Source: Branchiostoma floridae (lineage: Eukaryota; Chordata; Leptocardii; Amphioxiformes; Branchiostomatidae). Taken from it: a stretch of 64,000 nt of DNA. The notes under the pieces are model-generated. The model saw only the letters and a list, made by a program, of their open reading frames with translations. It ran no database searches and was not told the DNA's origin. The stretch covers positions 16,666,502 through 16,730,501 of the forward strand of contig NC_049997.1 of NCBI RefSeq assembly GCF_000003815.2, in the 5' to 3' direction. Position numbers and translations under genes: made by a program. Positions 54,543-64,000 of the stretch are shown here, piece after piece (position 1 is the first letter of the stretch; each line of letters starts with the position of its first letter).

Positions 54543-54871
54543 AATGCCAGTCTTTCATTGTCACTGTACATGTAGACGTGCCTACCTGACCGTACTCTAC
54601 AGTACACATACCATTTTATCTTGAAAATATATCTTACAACAGAAGGAGAATAAACGAGCATGTCTGACCTATCGAGCAACATCAGCGAAAAAAGCTTTCT
54701 CCCTCATGGACCAAACGTGCTTATCAGAAACATGCGAGAGCATCAATGTAGAAAAATGACCTCCGAAATGTGTAAATTTGTCCAAATTGTCACGTACGCC
54801 CGTGCGTATTTCCTCCAAAATCACTCTTCACATCTAAGTTTGTCCGTGAAAGTTCTGTCAGGTTGTTAAAG

Positions 54872-55363
54872 GCACAGCAAGTAAATTTTATGTATGACGT
54901 CAGCGCTCATTATTTTTTGCCCGATTTTAGAAAAAAAATCCTCTTCGGGGATGGTCAGATAGACCAAAATGGGCAAAAATGTTGTGTTGTAGCCTAACAA
55001 TTTAGAAGTGATACTAGTAAGATAGCTATGACAATAGTTGCAGAAGTGAAACTTGTTGAATAGTTGTAAAAGTGCAACCGACAGTCATGGACCAGCTTGG
55101 CAAGTGATACCAGTGTACCACACTTCTAGAACAATATATATAGTATCACCTTTACTACACTAGTTCGCGTCTTTGATACACGAAAGAATACCTTGTTGTT
55201 TGTGATACCACGTTTTGTCAATAAAATCTTGTTATGACGTTTATGGTGTCTATTGTGAAAATTTAGCCTTCTTTTTTTACCTATCTTGTTTTTTTCGCGC
55301 TGTCACATACTTTTTGCAGTCTGCAGAGAATGCCATCCTTAAAATTACTTGTTGTGGCCTAAA
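54872..55363. mobile_element. MITE, family TTAGGCCACAGC
   Basis: Starts AGGCACAGCAAGTAAATTTT then ATGTATGACGTCAGCGCTCA and ends ATCCTTAAAATTACTTGTTG then TGGCCTAAA. The interior matches the member at 22560-23060. Confidence 0.85.
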
Positions 55364-55364
55364 G

Positions 55365-56005
55365 TAGGAAACTAAACGGCCTGTGGAAAATTTCTGAAAG
55401 AGCTGACGACTGTCATGGCGGTCGTACGGTGTTGACCTTTGACATCTATTTCGTGTCTGTAGGTCCGTATTACTACCGGATGTCGCGGTGATTGATGGGT
55501 ATTTACTTCGCACAGCGGAACACGCTAATTTCTCTCCCTTCATGCTCTAAATATCATATTTCAGCGGGATGCTGGTGTGTTGGATCGTTCAGAATTGTGT
55601 ATCCCAAGAGAAGCCAAAAGTTTATAACTCCCTCACCACTCACTCCGGCGAGCTCAGCTGATTAAACCCTTTAATGTTAATAAATTGGAGATCTAGAAAT
55701 CGTCATCAATTTTATTTGCTGAAAGGGGTGTCAATTCTCATGGGGAATGGAGAATGTTGCTGGTTTGATAAGTTAATTCAGACCGTTACCGGGCTTTTTT
55801 CAATTCACAATATCATTCCATATAATTTAATCAATATCGCCTTACTAATCTATAGTACTTTCCTATTCGTGTGGTTAACTGTAGTCAAGTCACAAACTTT
55901 ACTTCCGAAAATAATTTCATCAGGTTGGTAGAATATAGGATATAGGAGAATTACTTTTCACAACCAATACGTACTTACTTAGCGTACATTTCGATGTCTC
56001 TCAGA
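55365..56005. other. no gene seen
   Basis: Unassigned. The frames at 55277-55543 (-) and 55674-55931 (+) have no recognised domain. Confidence 0.3.
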
Positions 56006-56009
56006 CACC

Positions 56010-56195
56010 TTCCTCGGTGATGAACTGGGGGGGATACAAGCTTAGCTGCATTTGGGATTGTTTTCTCTCTGGAAAAGCGCCACCTACATCGGCTACTTAT
56101 AGCGGCGAGGAACAGAACTCCAATCAGAAATTCTGAGGAAGGCGTCTGAGAGACATCAAAACGTAAGCCAAGTAAAGTAAGTACTGGTTGTGAAA
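56010..56195 (+). mobile_element. dispersed retroelement-like fragment (also at 32160-32385)
   Basis: Contains GGGGGGATACAAGCTTAGCT, AAAGCGCCACCTACATCGGC and GAGACATCAAAACGTAAGCC. See 32160-32385. Confidence 0.65.
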
Positions 56196-56629
56196 AGAAT
56201 TCTCTTATATCCTACAAAGTTAACTGTGGAGTGTCTCTGAAAAGACAAAGAAGTCCAGCGCCATTTGGTGCCTGTTTGTCGCGGTAGATAGTGTTCAAGG
56301 CCTCCTGTGCTTGTTACAATAGAAAACACAAATCGCACCGCAAGGTAAACGAAAGATTTGAACCAGCAAATTCCCAAATTCCTGCGGTCTGTAGGAATTT
56401 GCAAAGTTTGTTGCTTTTGGCGCCAAGGATATCGGAAGTTTTCTAAACACGATGGGGTTACACTGACATCGATGTACCATCTGTTATAGCAAGGAGTCTA
56501 GTGGGGCTTAGCGAGTCGTGTAGAAAGTCACAGTTATATTTGTTTCTCATACTGAGTCATAGAGTATTACATGTTGTTTTTCTTGTGTGTTCTTTTTATT
56601 TCTTCTTCTTTCAGGAGCGAATCAGAGCT

Positions 56630-56909
56630 TATACCTGGGTTAGGTTACAACCTGTATTCAAGACATGTACTCAGGTGTCGTTAAAGTGACACTAGTGTGG
56701 CAGAGATCAACTTGACTAGTTTCACTTGTACACTTTCAGTCATGGCTACCTCATTAGTGTCACTAATACTTGTACAACAACACATATCTGCTGATTTTGT
56801 TTATATTCGTCATGATGAACATTTTCAAATAAGAATTTTTTTCTACAATCAGTCAAAAAGTAATGAGCGCGTGGATGTCATCCATAAAATTTACTTGCTG
56901 TGGCCTTAG
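56630..56909. mobile_element. MITE, family TTAGGCCACAGC, left end degraded
   Basis: Ends ATCCATAAAATTTACTTGCT then GTGGCCTTA like the other members. The left terminus is not recognisable. Confidence 0.65.
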
Positions 56910-56914
56910 AGGGC

Positions 56915-57420
56915 GAACATGTGCCCGTTTCATATCCACGGCATACGTGAAAGCTGTCATCTGCACTTCTAATGTAAACTGCCAGGAGTCGTTGCAAAAT
57001 GGTAAATGCTATAGGCAGGCTTGACACTCAACAGACAACACAACCGACATAGAAACCATAACTACGTGGAGAGGATCTGAGCACAAGCACGACGAGATTC
57101 ATCCACGGACGGTTCTTTCTACGAAAGACGATTATTTGTGGTTGGTGGTCGCAGCTCCTTGTGTATCAAAGTAAAAACGGGGCGTCAGGTCTAAGAATCA
57201 ACGTTAGTTGCATTATGCAACTGCACTAGTTCTCATTAAACCTCCTTTATCATGAGGCGAGTACCAGAATAAGTAATCAGAAATCTGATGTTTAATCATG
57301 AAAGCGATGAAATTAACAAATAACCGTTTTGACACCAAAATAGTGATCTTCATGAGTTCTCATGCGCTGGCAGTACAAGCATAACATATCATATTTGTTT
57401 GTTTATTTGTATTTATCACA
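56915..57420. other. no gene seen
   Basis: Unassigned. Confidence 0.3.
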
Positions 57421-57424
57421 AGGT

Positions 57425-57850
57425 AAGAAGAAGAAGAACTTTATTGCGCAACGATCGTACACGGTACAATGTATGGAAAAAAAAGGAGAAACAAACTTAT
57501 CATCCTAATTACTAAAACAAGTATCAAAGTTAGTACATATGCTGATTATGAATATGCATGTAGAATGAAATTGGCATCCTAATTTCTAGAACAATAAGCT
57601 AGCTTAAATCATTGATATTGTATTACAGTCGAGTGGGGCTACTTATGAATTTCGGCATTTTTTCTTATGACAAAGCAATCTTTTATATATTTACCTATTT
57701 TAGCATTGTGGGAGTTGTTACATCTGAATATAATGACAAGGGCAAAACAGGTTCGAACAACCTTTACAAGTTGCCCTCCCTCACATAAAAATTACATCAG
57801 CACATACAATACAATAAATTCTAAGTAAAAACATATAAAATACAGACCAT
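57425..57850 (-). mobile_element. retroelement 3' end and flank
   Basis: Begins (as the inverted 3' terminus) GAAGAACTTTATTGCGCAAC then GATCGTACACGGTACAATG, matching 33760-33800 in the opposite orientation. A second block at 57700-57850 contains GGTTCGAACAACC and ACATACAATACAATAAATTC and may be another retroelement tail. No coding domain. Confidence 0.55.
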
Positions 57851-58091
57851 CAATATAGAAAGGCATAATCTGGATGCTGATATAACCGATTGACGACCTA
57901 GCGCAATCTGGTGAATCTATTATTAATACTACTCAGGAGCTACACAGACAAGAAGTGGACTAAGTGCAAGGAAGGTCAACACTGTAGTGTAAACTGAGTC
58001 TGTTATAGGCTGACTTGGTTATGTTTTTAAACATTGAAAAATGCTATATATCTGCATGATCAGTATCACATGTTGTCAGTTATCTATTATA

Positions 58092-58590
58092 GGGCCTTCA
58101 CACTAAAACTGAATTAGCAGGGATCAAGCAGAACCCCAGACGGAATGAAGTATTTGCAAAATTCGTGCCACATTCTGGGCCATTCGGGTGGGAATTCCAA
58201 ATGGACCTTAATTCCCTTCACACGAGAAGGAATGAGCCAAAATGCCGTCAGTATGAAAATTCTTTCCTATTCCTGGGAATTCGATGTTTTATCTAGAAAT
58301 TCTCATTGCATTCCAGATATTCTATTGGCCACATTCTGACAGGATTCGAAGTGGCTTGAATGAGATAAGAACGTTCTGAATAATGTTGGAATGCCCTAAA
58401 ATGCGGTCATAATGCAGTTTGAATAGCTAAAATACACTTTGAACATCCTTTGACTGTCGTTCGATATTTCTCTACTTCAAATCAAATTCGAAAGTTTTAA
58501 GCATGTCAAAAGTAAACACCCTTGGCATACTAAACATTTTCGGGCCAACCCAAATAACGGGCACAAAAATTGCTCTCGTGTGAAGGGGCC
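58092..58590. mobile_element. MITE, family GGGCCTTCACAC, abutting the dioxygenase stop codon
   Basis: Left GGGCCTTCACACTAAAACTG; right reverse complement AAGGCCCCTTCACACGAGAG. The interior repeats GGAATTC-type words and another CCTTCACACGAGAAGGAATG. Its right end lies 5 bp beyond the dioxygenase stop codon, so it forms the start of that gene's 3' untranslated region. Confidence 0.7.
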
Positions 58591-58594
58591 TTAA

Positions 58595-61500
58595 TTAGTT
58601 GACATCATATGTTGCTGTCAGCTTCTGTTTCAGGTATTCTCCGGCAGTGATTGGTGGATACTTGTTGGATCCGTCCAGACACGTGATCACAGCATCATCG
58701 TCAGGATGTGCAAAGAACGCGAGGGAACGACGGGAAGTTTTCCTACCCTCCTCTGTCTCTGGTATGACAACTCGATGGCTCTGTAGAGAACAGGAAACCA
58801 GTTACGCATTCTCAAAAGTCATTCTGTGTCAAATGTTTGCACTAGTATGTCTTTATTTTGCACCTCTTAAGGGACTATGGGATCAGTCTACGCAACTCTA
58901 AAATGGTACAACTTCTGGTGCTTGACACTATTATAATATTTATCATTTGATCTTATATTGCGAACATATGTGTTGTTTGGGGGAAATCTGAATGAGATCT
59001 GATTTTAGAAACATGTTTTCTGTTTGCCAAATTCACCTCGTTTTTGATCTATCGTGGCCGACGCGTGAGAATTGTGTATTGTTTCATACCGTCGACTTCA
59101 GCTTGTCTCCAGTCCAGCGTTGCATGAGGTCTCCAATATTGACCACCACGGTGTTGGGGATAGGAGAGGCAGGGACAATTTCCTTCACAATTCTGCACCT
59201 GTATTGTGCAACCCAAAGGTTTATACTAGCATAATCTATACATTGTAAGATTCTAACTGCTGCATGGGACGTTGTGGCAAATGGTTAGAGACCACCTGTT
59301 TCACAAAATGACTAAATTATGTTGATACAGAAGATGAAGGTTCGAGCCCCGTTTCGTACGACCGGTTGGGGTGGTTGGACTTGTGTGTAGGGGAGTTTCA
59401 GTCATAAGTCTCAGGCACACTATGTATGCATTATAGCATTCAGCATATTTAAGAGTGAAACAATATATCGCACACACCTCTAGACCTGATACGTTGTCCT
59501 GAAACACCAGAGTGATGGAGCCATAGTCGGTGTGTTCCCCACACCTGATCTGTCCAGCCTTTACGTGTGCAGACACTGGCGGGTACCGCAAGGTGCGCAT
59601 CACACTCCCGTTGGGCCCTGTTCCCATCATACTGTGCATCGACAACAGGCTTGGCATATCCTGTGCACCAAAAAACAAACAAACAAACAAACAAATATTT
59701 TAAAGCCAAGTTGAACATTTGTTTGCAATTTTCACCTCCAAAAGTGTTCAAAAGCATTGTCTATCTTTACTGCATACTTAAGTGCAGAGAGGGATACTTA
59801 GTAAGAGCCTGGTCACATCCACATGACCCAAAATTCATCCTTAACCATGACGCATTTCCGCATTTCGACCGGAACAAAATGGCGCCTGCATGACGTCAAA
59901 ATCCAACATGGCGGTGCTAAGGGTCGCCAACGGAAACAAAATTGGTTTTTCTTTCGCAAAGGAATAAAGAAATGGCCAAGTAAAAATAGCAGCTTGTTTA
60001 CTTTTCATTCAATCTTATTCAATGATTAGGGCACGGCAAAGAAAATAGAATGGAGGTCCAGACCTGAATATTGAGTCCCCTGCCCATCAGCTCTATTATC
60101 CTGAGACTGAGCTGACGACTTTTGTCAAACATTTGTAGGGTCACTTGCTGGAACTCTGGCATCTCCTGGCTCGGCCACAACTGGTGAAAACACAGGTTCA
60201 AGTCACTGGACGAGAAAATGACTGAAATTCTGTCTTTTTTTGTTACTGAAACAGTGAATGAGTAGCTGAGCTGTACATTATGCTCATTGAGCTAATCTGG
60301 TTATAAATTTAGATATTTAACGTTCACAAGACGAGATTCGTCCACTGATACACTGACACAAGACACTAGGTCCAACAGTTTTTATGGTCCATACAAAATA
60401 CGATTGCTCAGGAGTAGGGCTGGGTACCGGTACAGAAAATTCAGGTCCAGGCCCGGTTCAGGTCCAGAGGATCAGGTCCAGGTCCGGACCTGAACCTGGA
60501 CCTGATGCAGTATGACTCATGCCAATGGTCCATTTCACTGCAAAGAAATCTGTTTGGTGGAGTATTTGACTCAAACTGGCGTTTTAAAATCCAACAACGC
60601 TTACTGCACCTGTACGATTGACTGTAAAACTTGGTAGAAATGACTATAAAATCTTCTCTACTTCACTTTTGTTATTTTCTTCCACCTGCGAGCACCAAAA
60701 CGTGTGAATGCTTGATCAAATAATCTGTTAATTTTCTAATAGGTCAAACATCCGGTCCACCTAATTTTTTCATGTCCGGTTTTTTTTGGACCGGTCCAAT
60801 AAGAAAAACCGGTTTTGTACCAGTACAATGTACCGATACCCAGCCCTACTCAGGAGGCTAGGGCTTTGAGAAACGTACAGATACTATGAATGTACATATA
60901 CCTATGAGTGTTTTCACGCTGACCACTTTCTGATGAACTTAAAAACTACAGAAAATACCTATTCTGTCACTTGCCGGCCTACACCATTGTTTAAACCTCA
61001 AACATAAAACCACCGCCGACAGTCCATAAATGCCCATTCCCACCAGAAGCGGAATCAGCCGGAATGCCGTCAGAATAACTATTCTTGGTACATACCTGGG
61101 TATATGCTTTTGCATCTTTGCAACTTTTTTTCGAAAGTTTTGAGTATGACAAAACATTTGATCGGGGCGACCACAAGAATGTGTGCAAACATATGAAAAG
61201 CAGTGGGAAATTTTAGAATACACTAAGAATTCAATGTACAAATAACTTTATCCAGACGGCATTCTGCCTCATACCGATTCTCAATTGTCAAGGTGCCTCA
61301 ACTATCGAGTTGTGTCAAAGGAAAATACCTTGTCTGTGGCATGTGGAGGCCTCACATTGAAAGCTTCTTTTAGGTCTCCAGGCCGTTCTAAATTCAACCT
61401 GTAGTGTATAGAGACAGCGAAAAGCATGTACAACTCACACACAACTTTGAAGACAAATTTAGACAAACGGTAAGATGGGTTACAAGAAATCCCTAAATAC

Positions 61501-62994
61501 TAGGGGTGGGTACCGTTACAGAAAATTCAGGTCCAGGTCCGGTTCAGGTCCAGAGGATCATTTCCAGGTCCAGACCTGAACTGGACCTGATTCAGTATGT
61601 GAATGAACGATACTCAAAACAGTAGTCCATTTCGCTAAAAGAAATCTGTTTTGTGAAGTATTCGACTCCCACTGGCGTTATAAAGCTGTACGATTGACTG
61701 TAAACCTTGATAGAAATGGCTATAGGCTCTGCTTCATTCGTTCATTTTCCAAAAGGTCCAACATCCGTTCCATCGAATTATTTAAGGTCTGGTTTTTCCT
61801 GACCGGTCCAATAAAAAAAAAAAGGTTTTGTACTGGTACACCGGTACACTGTACTAAATACCTCTCTCTTTCCAAGCAGACCCATCCATGGCCCTTGTCT
61901 ACTGGGCGGGAGTACTTCGTCTTCACTTCTTTTGGTAAAGAAAAGAACTTGTCTGCTGTCTCGAAGGTCCTTGAGATCTGCAAAGTTTTGTGGGTGGCGG
62001 CAAGGGTAGATTAGCTGATTTGGTGTTTGAAATTTCCTCAGCGTAACTTGAGATAACGTTACATATTTGAGAGAGAATCCTCGCTCAGTTGGGCTTTGGG
62101 GCTACATTCAACCCTTATTTGCATACTTACTTATTGGTAAGCTATGGGATGTTCATATTTGTAACATTTAAGTTAAAGTTGTGAAAGTGTCATCTACATA
62201 ATTACTGTAGAAATGTTACAATTGTACCGAAGAATTACGTCCTAATTTTGGGCTTATGCCCTGCTGTTCAGGACCTAAATTGATGAGATGCTCTAAAAGA
62301 ACATATTTCAACATTTGTCATTTCATTTGATCAATTAAAGTTCCATTAAATACTTTCTATCTTACTTAATGAGTTAAGGTATATGCAAATCTATATGTAT
62401 CTATCCTTCACTATTCGAGGATGAATAGTTTGTTACTTAAGCTAAGGGCTCACCCCACTGTGCATGTACGTACGTACGTGCGAATACGTGCTGTCTACGT
62501 GCCAAAACGTGGGCAATCTTTTGGGATCCGTAAGTGGTAAGCTTCAGCACGAACCCGTAGGGAATCCGAATGAATTTTGGAGCACGCAGACACGCCGTAG
62601 AACTTTACGTACAGGTAAGACTTTGTGTGCCAGTACGGGCGACGCGCCTACCCTGTACAGCCTAAACGTTTTCAGAAACACGTGGCGGACGTGGCCTCCC
62701 CAAAAAACGCTCGGCGGGTTAAGCCCTTAGATGTAATAATGGATTCAATATAATTCAAAATAGATAAAAAAGTAAACAGACTAGAGCTGATGGTATCCCG
62801 TGGTTACGCAGGTAAACAAACCCCACAGTGGAGAAGGCCTGGATCAGCTGTGTAGCCAGCGGCTGCAGCTCGTCCTCATCCACAGCACCTTTCAGTAGAC
62901 TGTAGGAGGAGAAGTCCAGGATGGGGATGTGGCCGTCCGTTCCTGGGGCCGCCTCCCAGTGGATGGGCCCATGTTCATGGGTGCCTTGATCCAT
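58595..62994 (-). CDS. 2-oxoglutarate/Fe(II)-dependent dioxygenase, IPNS-like, 7 exons
   Basis: Exons on the minus strand in order: 62782-62994, 61862-61977, 61329-61398, 60064-60180, 59476-59660, 59090-59198 and 58595-58780. Every border is GT-AG and the phases close to exactly 331 codons plus TAA. The N-terminal DIOX_N-type part (IPILDFSSYS, then FVYLRNHGIP, about 26-68) is followed by HGWVCLERERLNLERPGDLK. The 2OG-Fe(II)-oxygenase core holds GEHTDYGSITLVFQD (His215 and Asp217), a distal His272 in SHRVVIPE, and the 2-oxoglutarate-binding R-x-S at Arg287-Ser289 (RRSLAFFAHPDDD). The C-terminus YPPITAGEYLKQKL is typical of the family. It should oxidise or hydroxylate a small molecule using O2 and 2-oxoglutarate, and the substrate cannot be predicted. 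It is probably cytosolic, since no signal is visible. An acceptor TTTTCTAG just before the ATG suggests a 5' non-coding exon further right. The exon 5/6 junction is odd (see findings). Confidence 0.92.
59270..59400 (+). mobile_element. tRNA-derived SINE fragment in intron 5 of the dioxygenase
   Basis: GATGAAGGTTCGAGCCCCGT is B-box-like, preceded by GGCAAATGGTTAGAGACCAC. Weakly preserved. Confidence 0.4.
60413..60850. mobile_element. MITE, family GTAGGGCTGGGTACCGGTAC
   Basis: Left GTAGGGCTGGGTACCGGTAC; right TGTACCGATACCCAGCCCTA. The interior carries repeated CAGGTCCAGG/GGTCCGGACCTG words. It sits in the intron between dioxygenase exons 3 and 4. A second copy is at 61500-61860. Confidence 0.85.
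60960..61290. repeat. fragment related to the 58092-58590 element
   Basis: Shares CCCATTCCCACCAGAAG-GGAAT and GCCGTCAG-AT-A with 58190-58260. In the dioxygenase intron between exons 3 and 4. Confidence 0.45.
61500..61860. mobile_element. MITE, family GTAGGGCTGGGTACCGGTAC, abutting exon 2
   Basis: Left TAGGGGTGGGTACCGTTACA then GAAAATTCAGGTCCAGG; right TTTTGTACTGGTACACCGGT. It lies in the dioxygenase intron between exons 2 and 3, and its end is immediately next to the exon 2 donor at 61861. Confidence 0.75.
62443..62730. mobile_element. MITE, family CTAAGGGCT
   Basis: Left CTAAGGGCTCACCCCACTGT; reverse complement of the right end CTAAGGGCTTAACCCGCCGA. It contains a TACGTACGTACGTGCG stretch. 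It lies in intron 1 of the dioxygenase gene. Confidence 0.7.
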
Positions 62995-63049
62995 CCTAGA
63001 AAAGTAGAGCCACGATGCTCTAAGTCAGGTTTCAACTATGAATGAATGA

Positions 63050-63993
63050 ACTAGAGTTCGGCGACCTCATACCTCCATGAATATTTAGAGCTTTTGTAAA
63101 TTTCATGCAATTTACTGACACATTAACATAATCTATGCATGGTGTTGTTCATCATTGACTAACGTACACATGTCACAATAATAAAATTCCCATCATTAAC
63201 TATAGAGCGGTTTAGCACTTTTTACATAAATTATGCTCATCACCATATTTGGTATCTGCTTATTTTCCACATCAAATTAACATGTGTTACATTTATTGAA
63301 GTCCAGTTATTGAAAACAATGGAATCTTACAATTTCCTCATTAACTATGCAAATTAAGTCCTCATTTGCATAACATGCATATCATTATGAACATCTTTGC
63401 CCAAGGTACCTGCATGCCTAATATGATGCAAATCCCTCAATCATTTCTGCAGTTATCCTCTTTGGAATGTCTTGACAAAAACGCCCCTGCAGTTCCAAAT
63501 ATAATTGTTAGGGGGCTGAAACCTATCCCACTTTGTCATAACACTGAAAGCTATCTACCACCTAAATGTAAAGACCATAGCATGTCTGGAACAAGAGATA
63601 CATTGAAAAAACTAATATGATAGAATATTCTCATTAATTATGTAGATTTACTCCTATTTTGTATAATCGTATTTCATCTTGTACAACATTGTCTAAAGTA
63701 CCTACATACCAAAAATCGTGAAAATCCTTTGTTTCCTTCTTGAGTTATCCTCTTCAGAAGTTTTTGACAAAAATACCCCTGCTATCCCAAAACTAGCCGC
63801 TAGGCGGCCCAAACTTATGTCACTTCTTTCTAAGCACAAGAGCTATCTAACACGCAAAAATCGTGACCATAGCATGTTCAGAACACCGAGATAGCAAAAC
63901 CGGAAGTTGCGCTGCAGTACCAAGGGGAGTCGCTAGGGGGCCTCAAATCTAATCATTTCCAGCTTTCATCAAACACTACCAAGACACCAAGTA
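63050..63993. repeat. dispersed repeat, about 290-bp diverged units
   Basis: At least two consecutive units follow the pattern TTAACTATGCAAATTAAGTC or ATTAATTATGTAGATTTACT, then GTACCT-CAT-CC, AGTTATCCTCTT, TTGACAAAAA-ACCCCTGC and CTAGCCGCTAGGCGGCCCAA, ending CATAGCATGT-C-GAACA. Same family as 9205, 29160 and 48655. It lies upstream of the dioxygenase start and could hide a 5' non-coding exon. Confidence 0.8.
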
Positions 63994-64000
63994 NNNNNNN
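63994..64000. other. Ns at window edge
   Basis: Seven Ns, the start of another gap. Confidence 0.99.

Noticed and set aside
60413-61860. CAGGTCCAGGTCCGG repeats taken as exons of the dioxygenase
   Set aside because: They belong to two inverted-repeat elements and the enzyme model is complete and in frame without them.

Overview
The window reads as nuclear DNA of an invertebrate deuterostome, most likely a cephalochordate (amphioxus, Branchiostoma). This is an inference. It rests on spliced genes with GT-AG introns, one single-exon P450 of the CYP1 type, a very high density of short inverted-repeat elements (MITEs), retroelement 3' ends with short tandem tails, and abundant GT microsatellites. 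Nothing here is prokaryotic or viral. Coding sequence occupies only about 5 percent of the window and I can support three genes.

Gene 1 (about 2.4-10.3 kb, + strand) is a small spliced gene. Four well-supported exons (6500-6593, 8139-8269, 9592-9799, 10125-10258) join in frame. A tentative first exon (2384-2398) would complete a 193-residue protein with no visible signal peptide. Its centre follows the interleukin-1 family beta-trefoil pattern. Finding such a gene outside vertebrates would be unusual, so this is the most interesting object in the window. Fragments of a paralogous copy lie at 11.4-12.25 kb. The introns are filled with GT repeats and one MITE.

Gene 2 (37464-38975, - strand) is a complete 503-codon intronless microsomal cytochrome P450 resembling CYP1. 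It has a TATA box at about 39109-39115 and a pair of perfect aryl-hydrocarbon-receptor-type sites (TNGCGTG) just upstream. The same paired motif with the same 10-nt spacing recurs at 46354-46382.

Gene 3 (58595-62994, - strand) is a seven-exon 2-oxoglutarate/Fe(II) dioxygenase of the isopenicillin-N-synthase-like superfamily, 331 residues. All exon phases match and the iron ligands are present. Its introns and 3' flank are loaded with MITEs.

The rest is gene-poor: 12-37 kb, 40-58 kb and the right edge consist of MITEs, tRNA-derived SINE pieces, tandem arrays and unassigned AT-rich sequence. A 100-N gap at 22147-22246 is flanked by two nearly identical 400-bp stretches, which looks like an assembly duplication. 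The three genes share no obvious pathway. CYP1-type P450s and 2OG dioxygenases are both oxidative enzymes, but nothing in the sequence ties them together.
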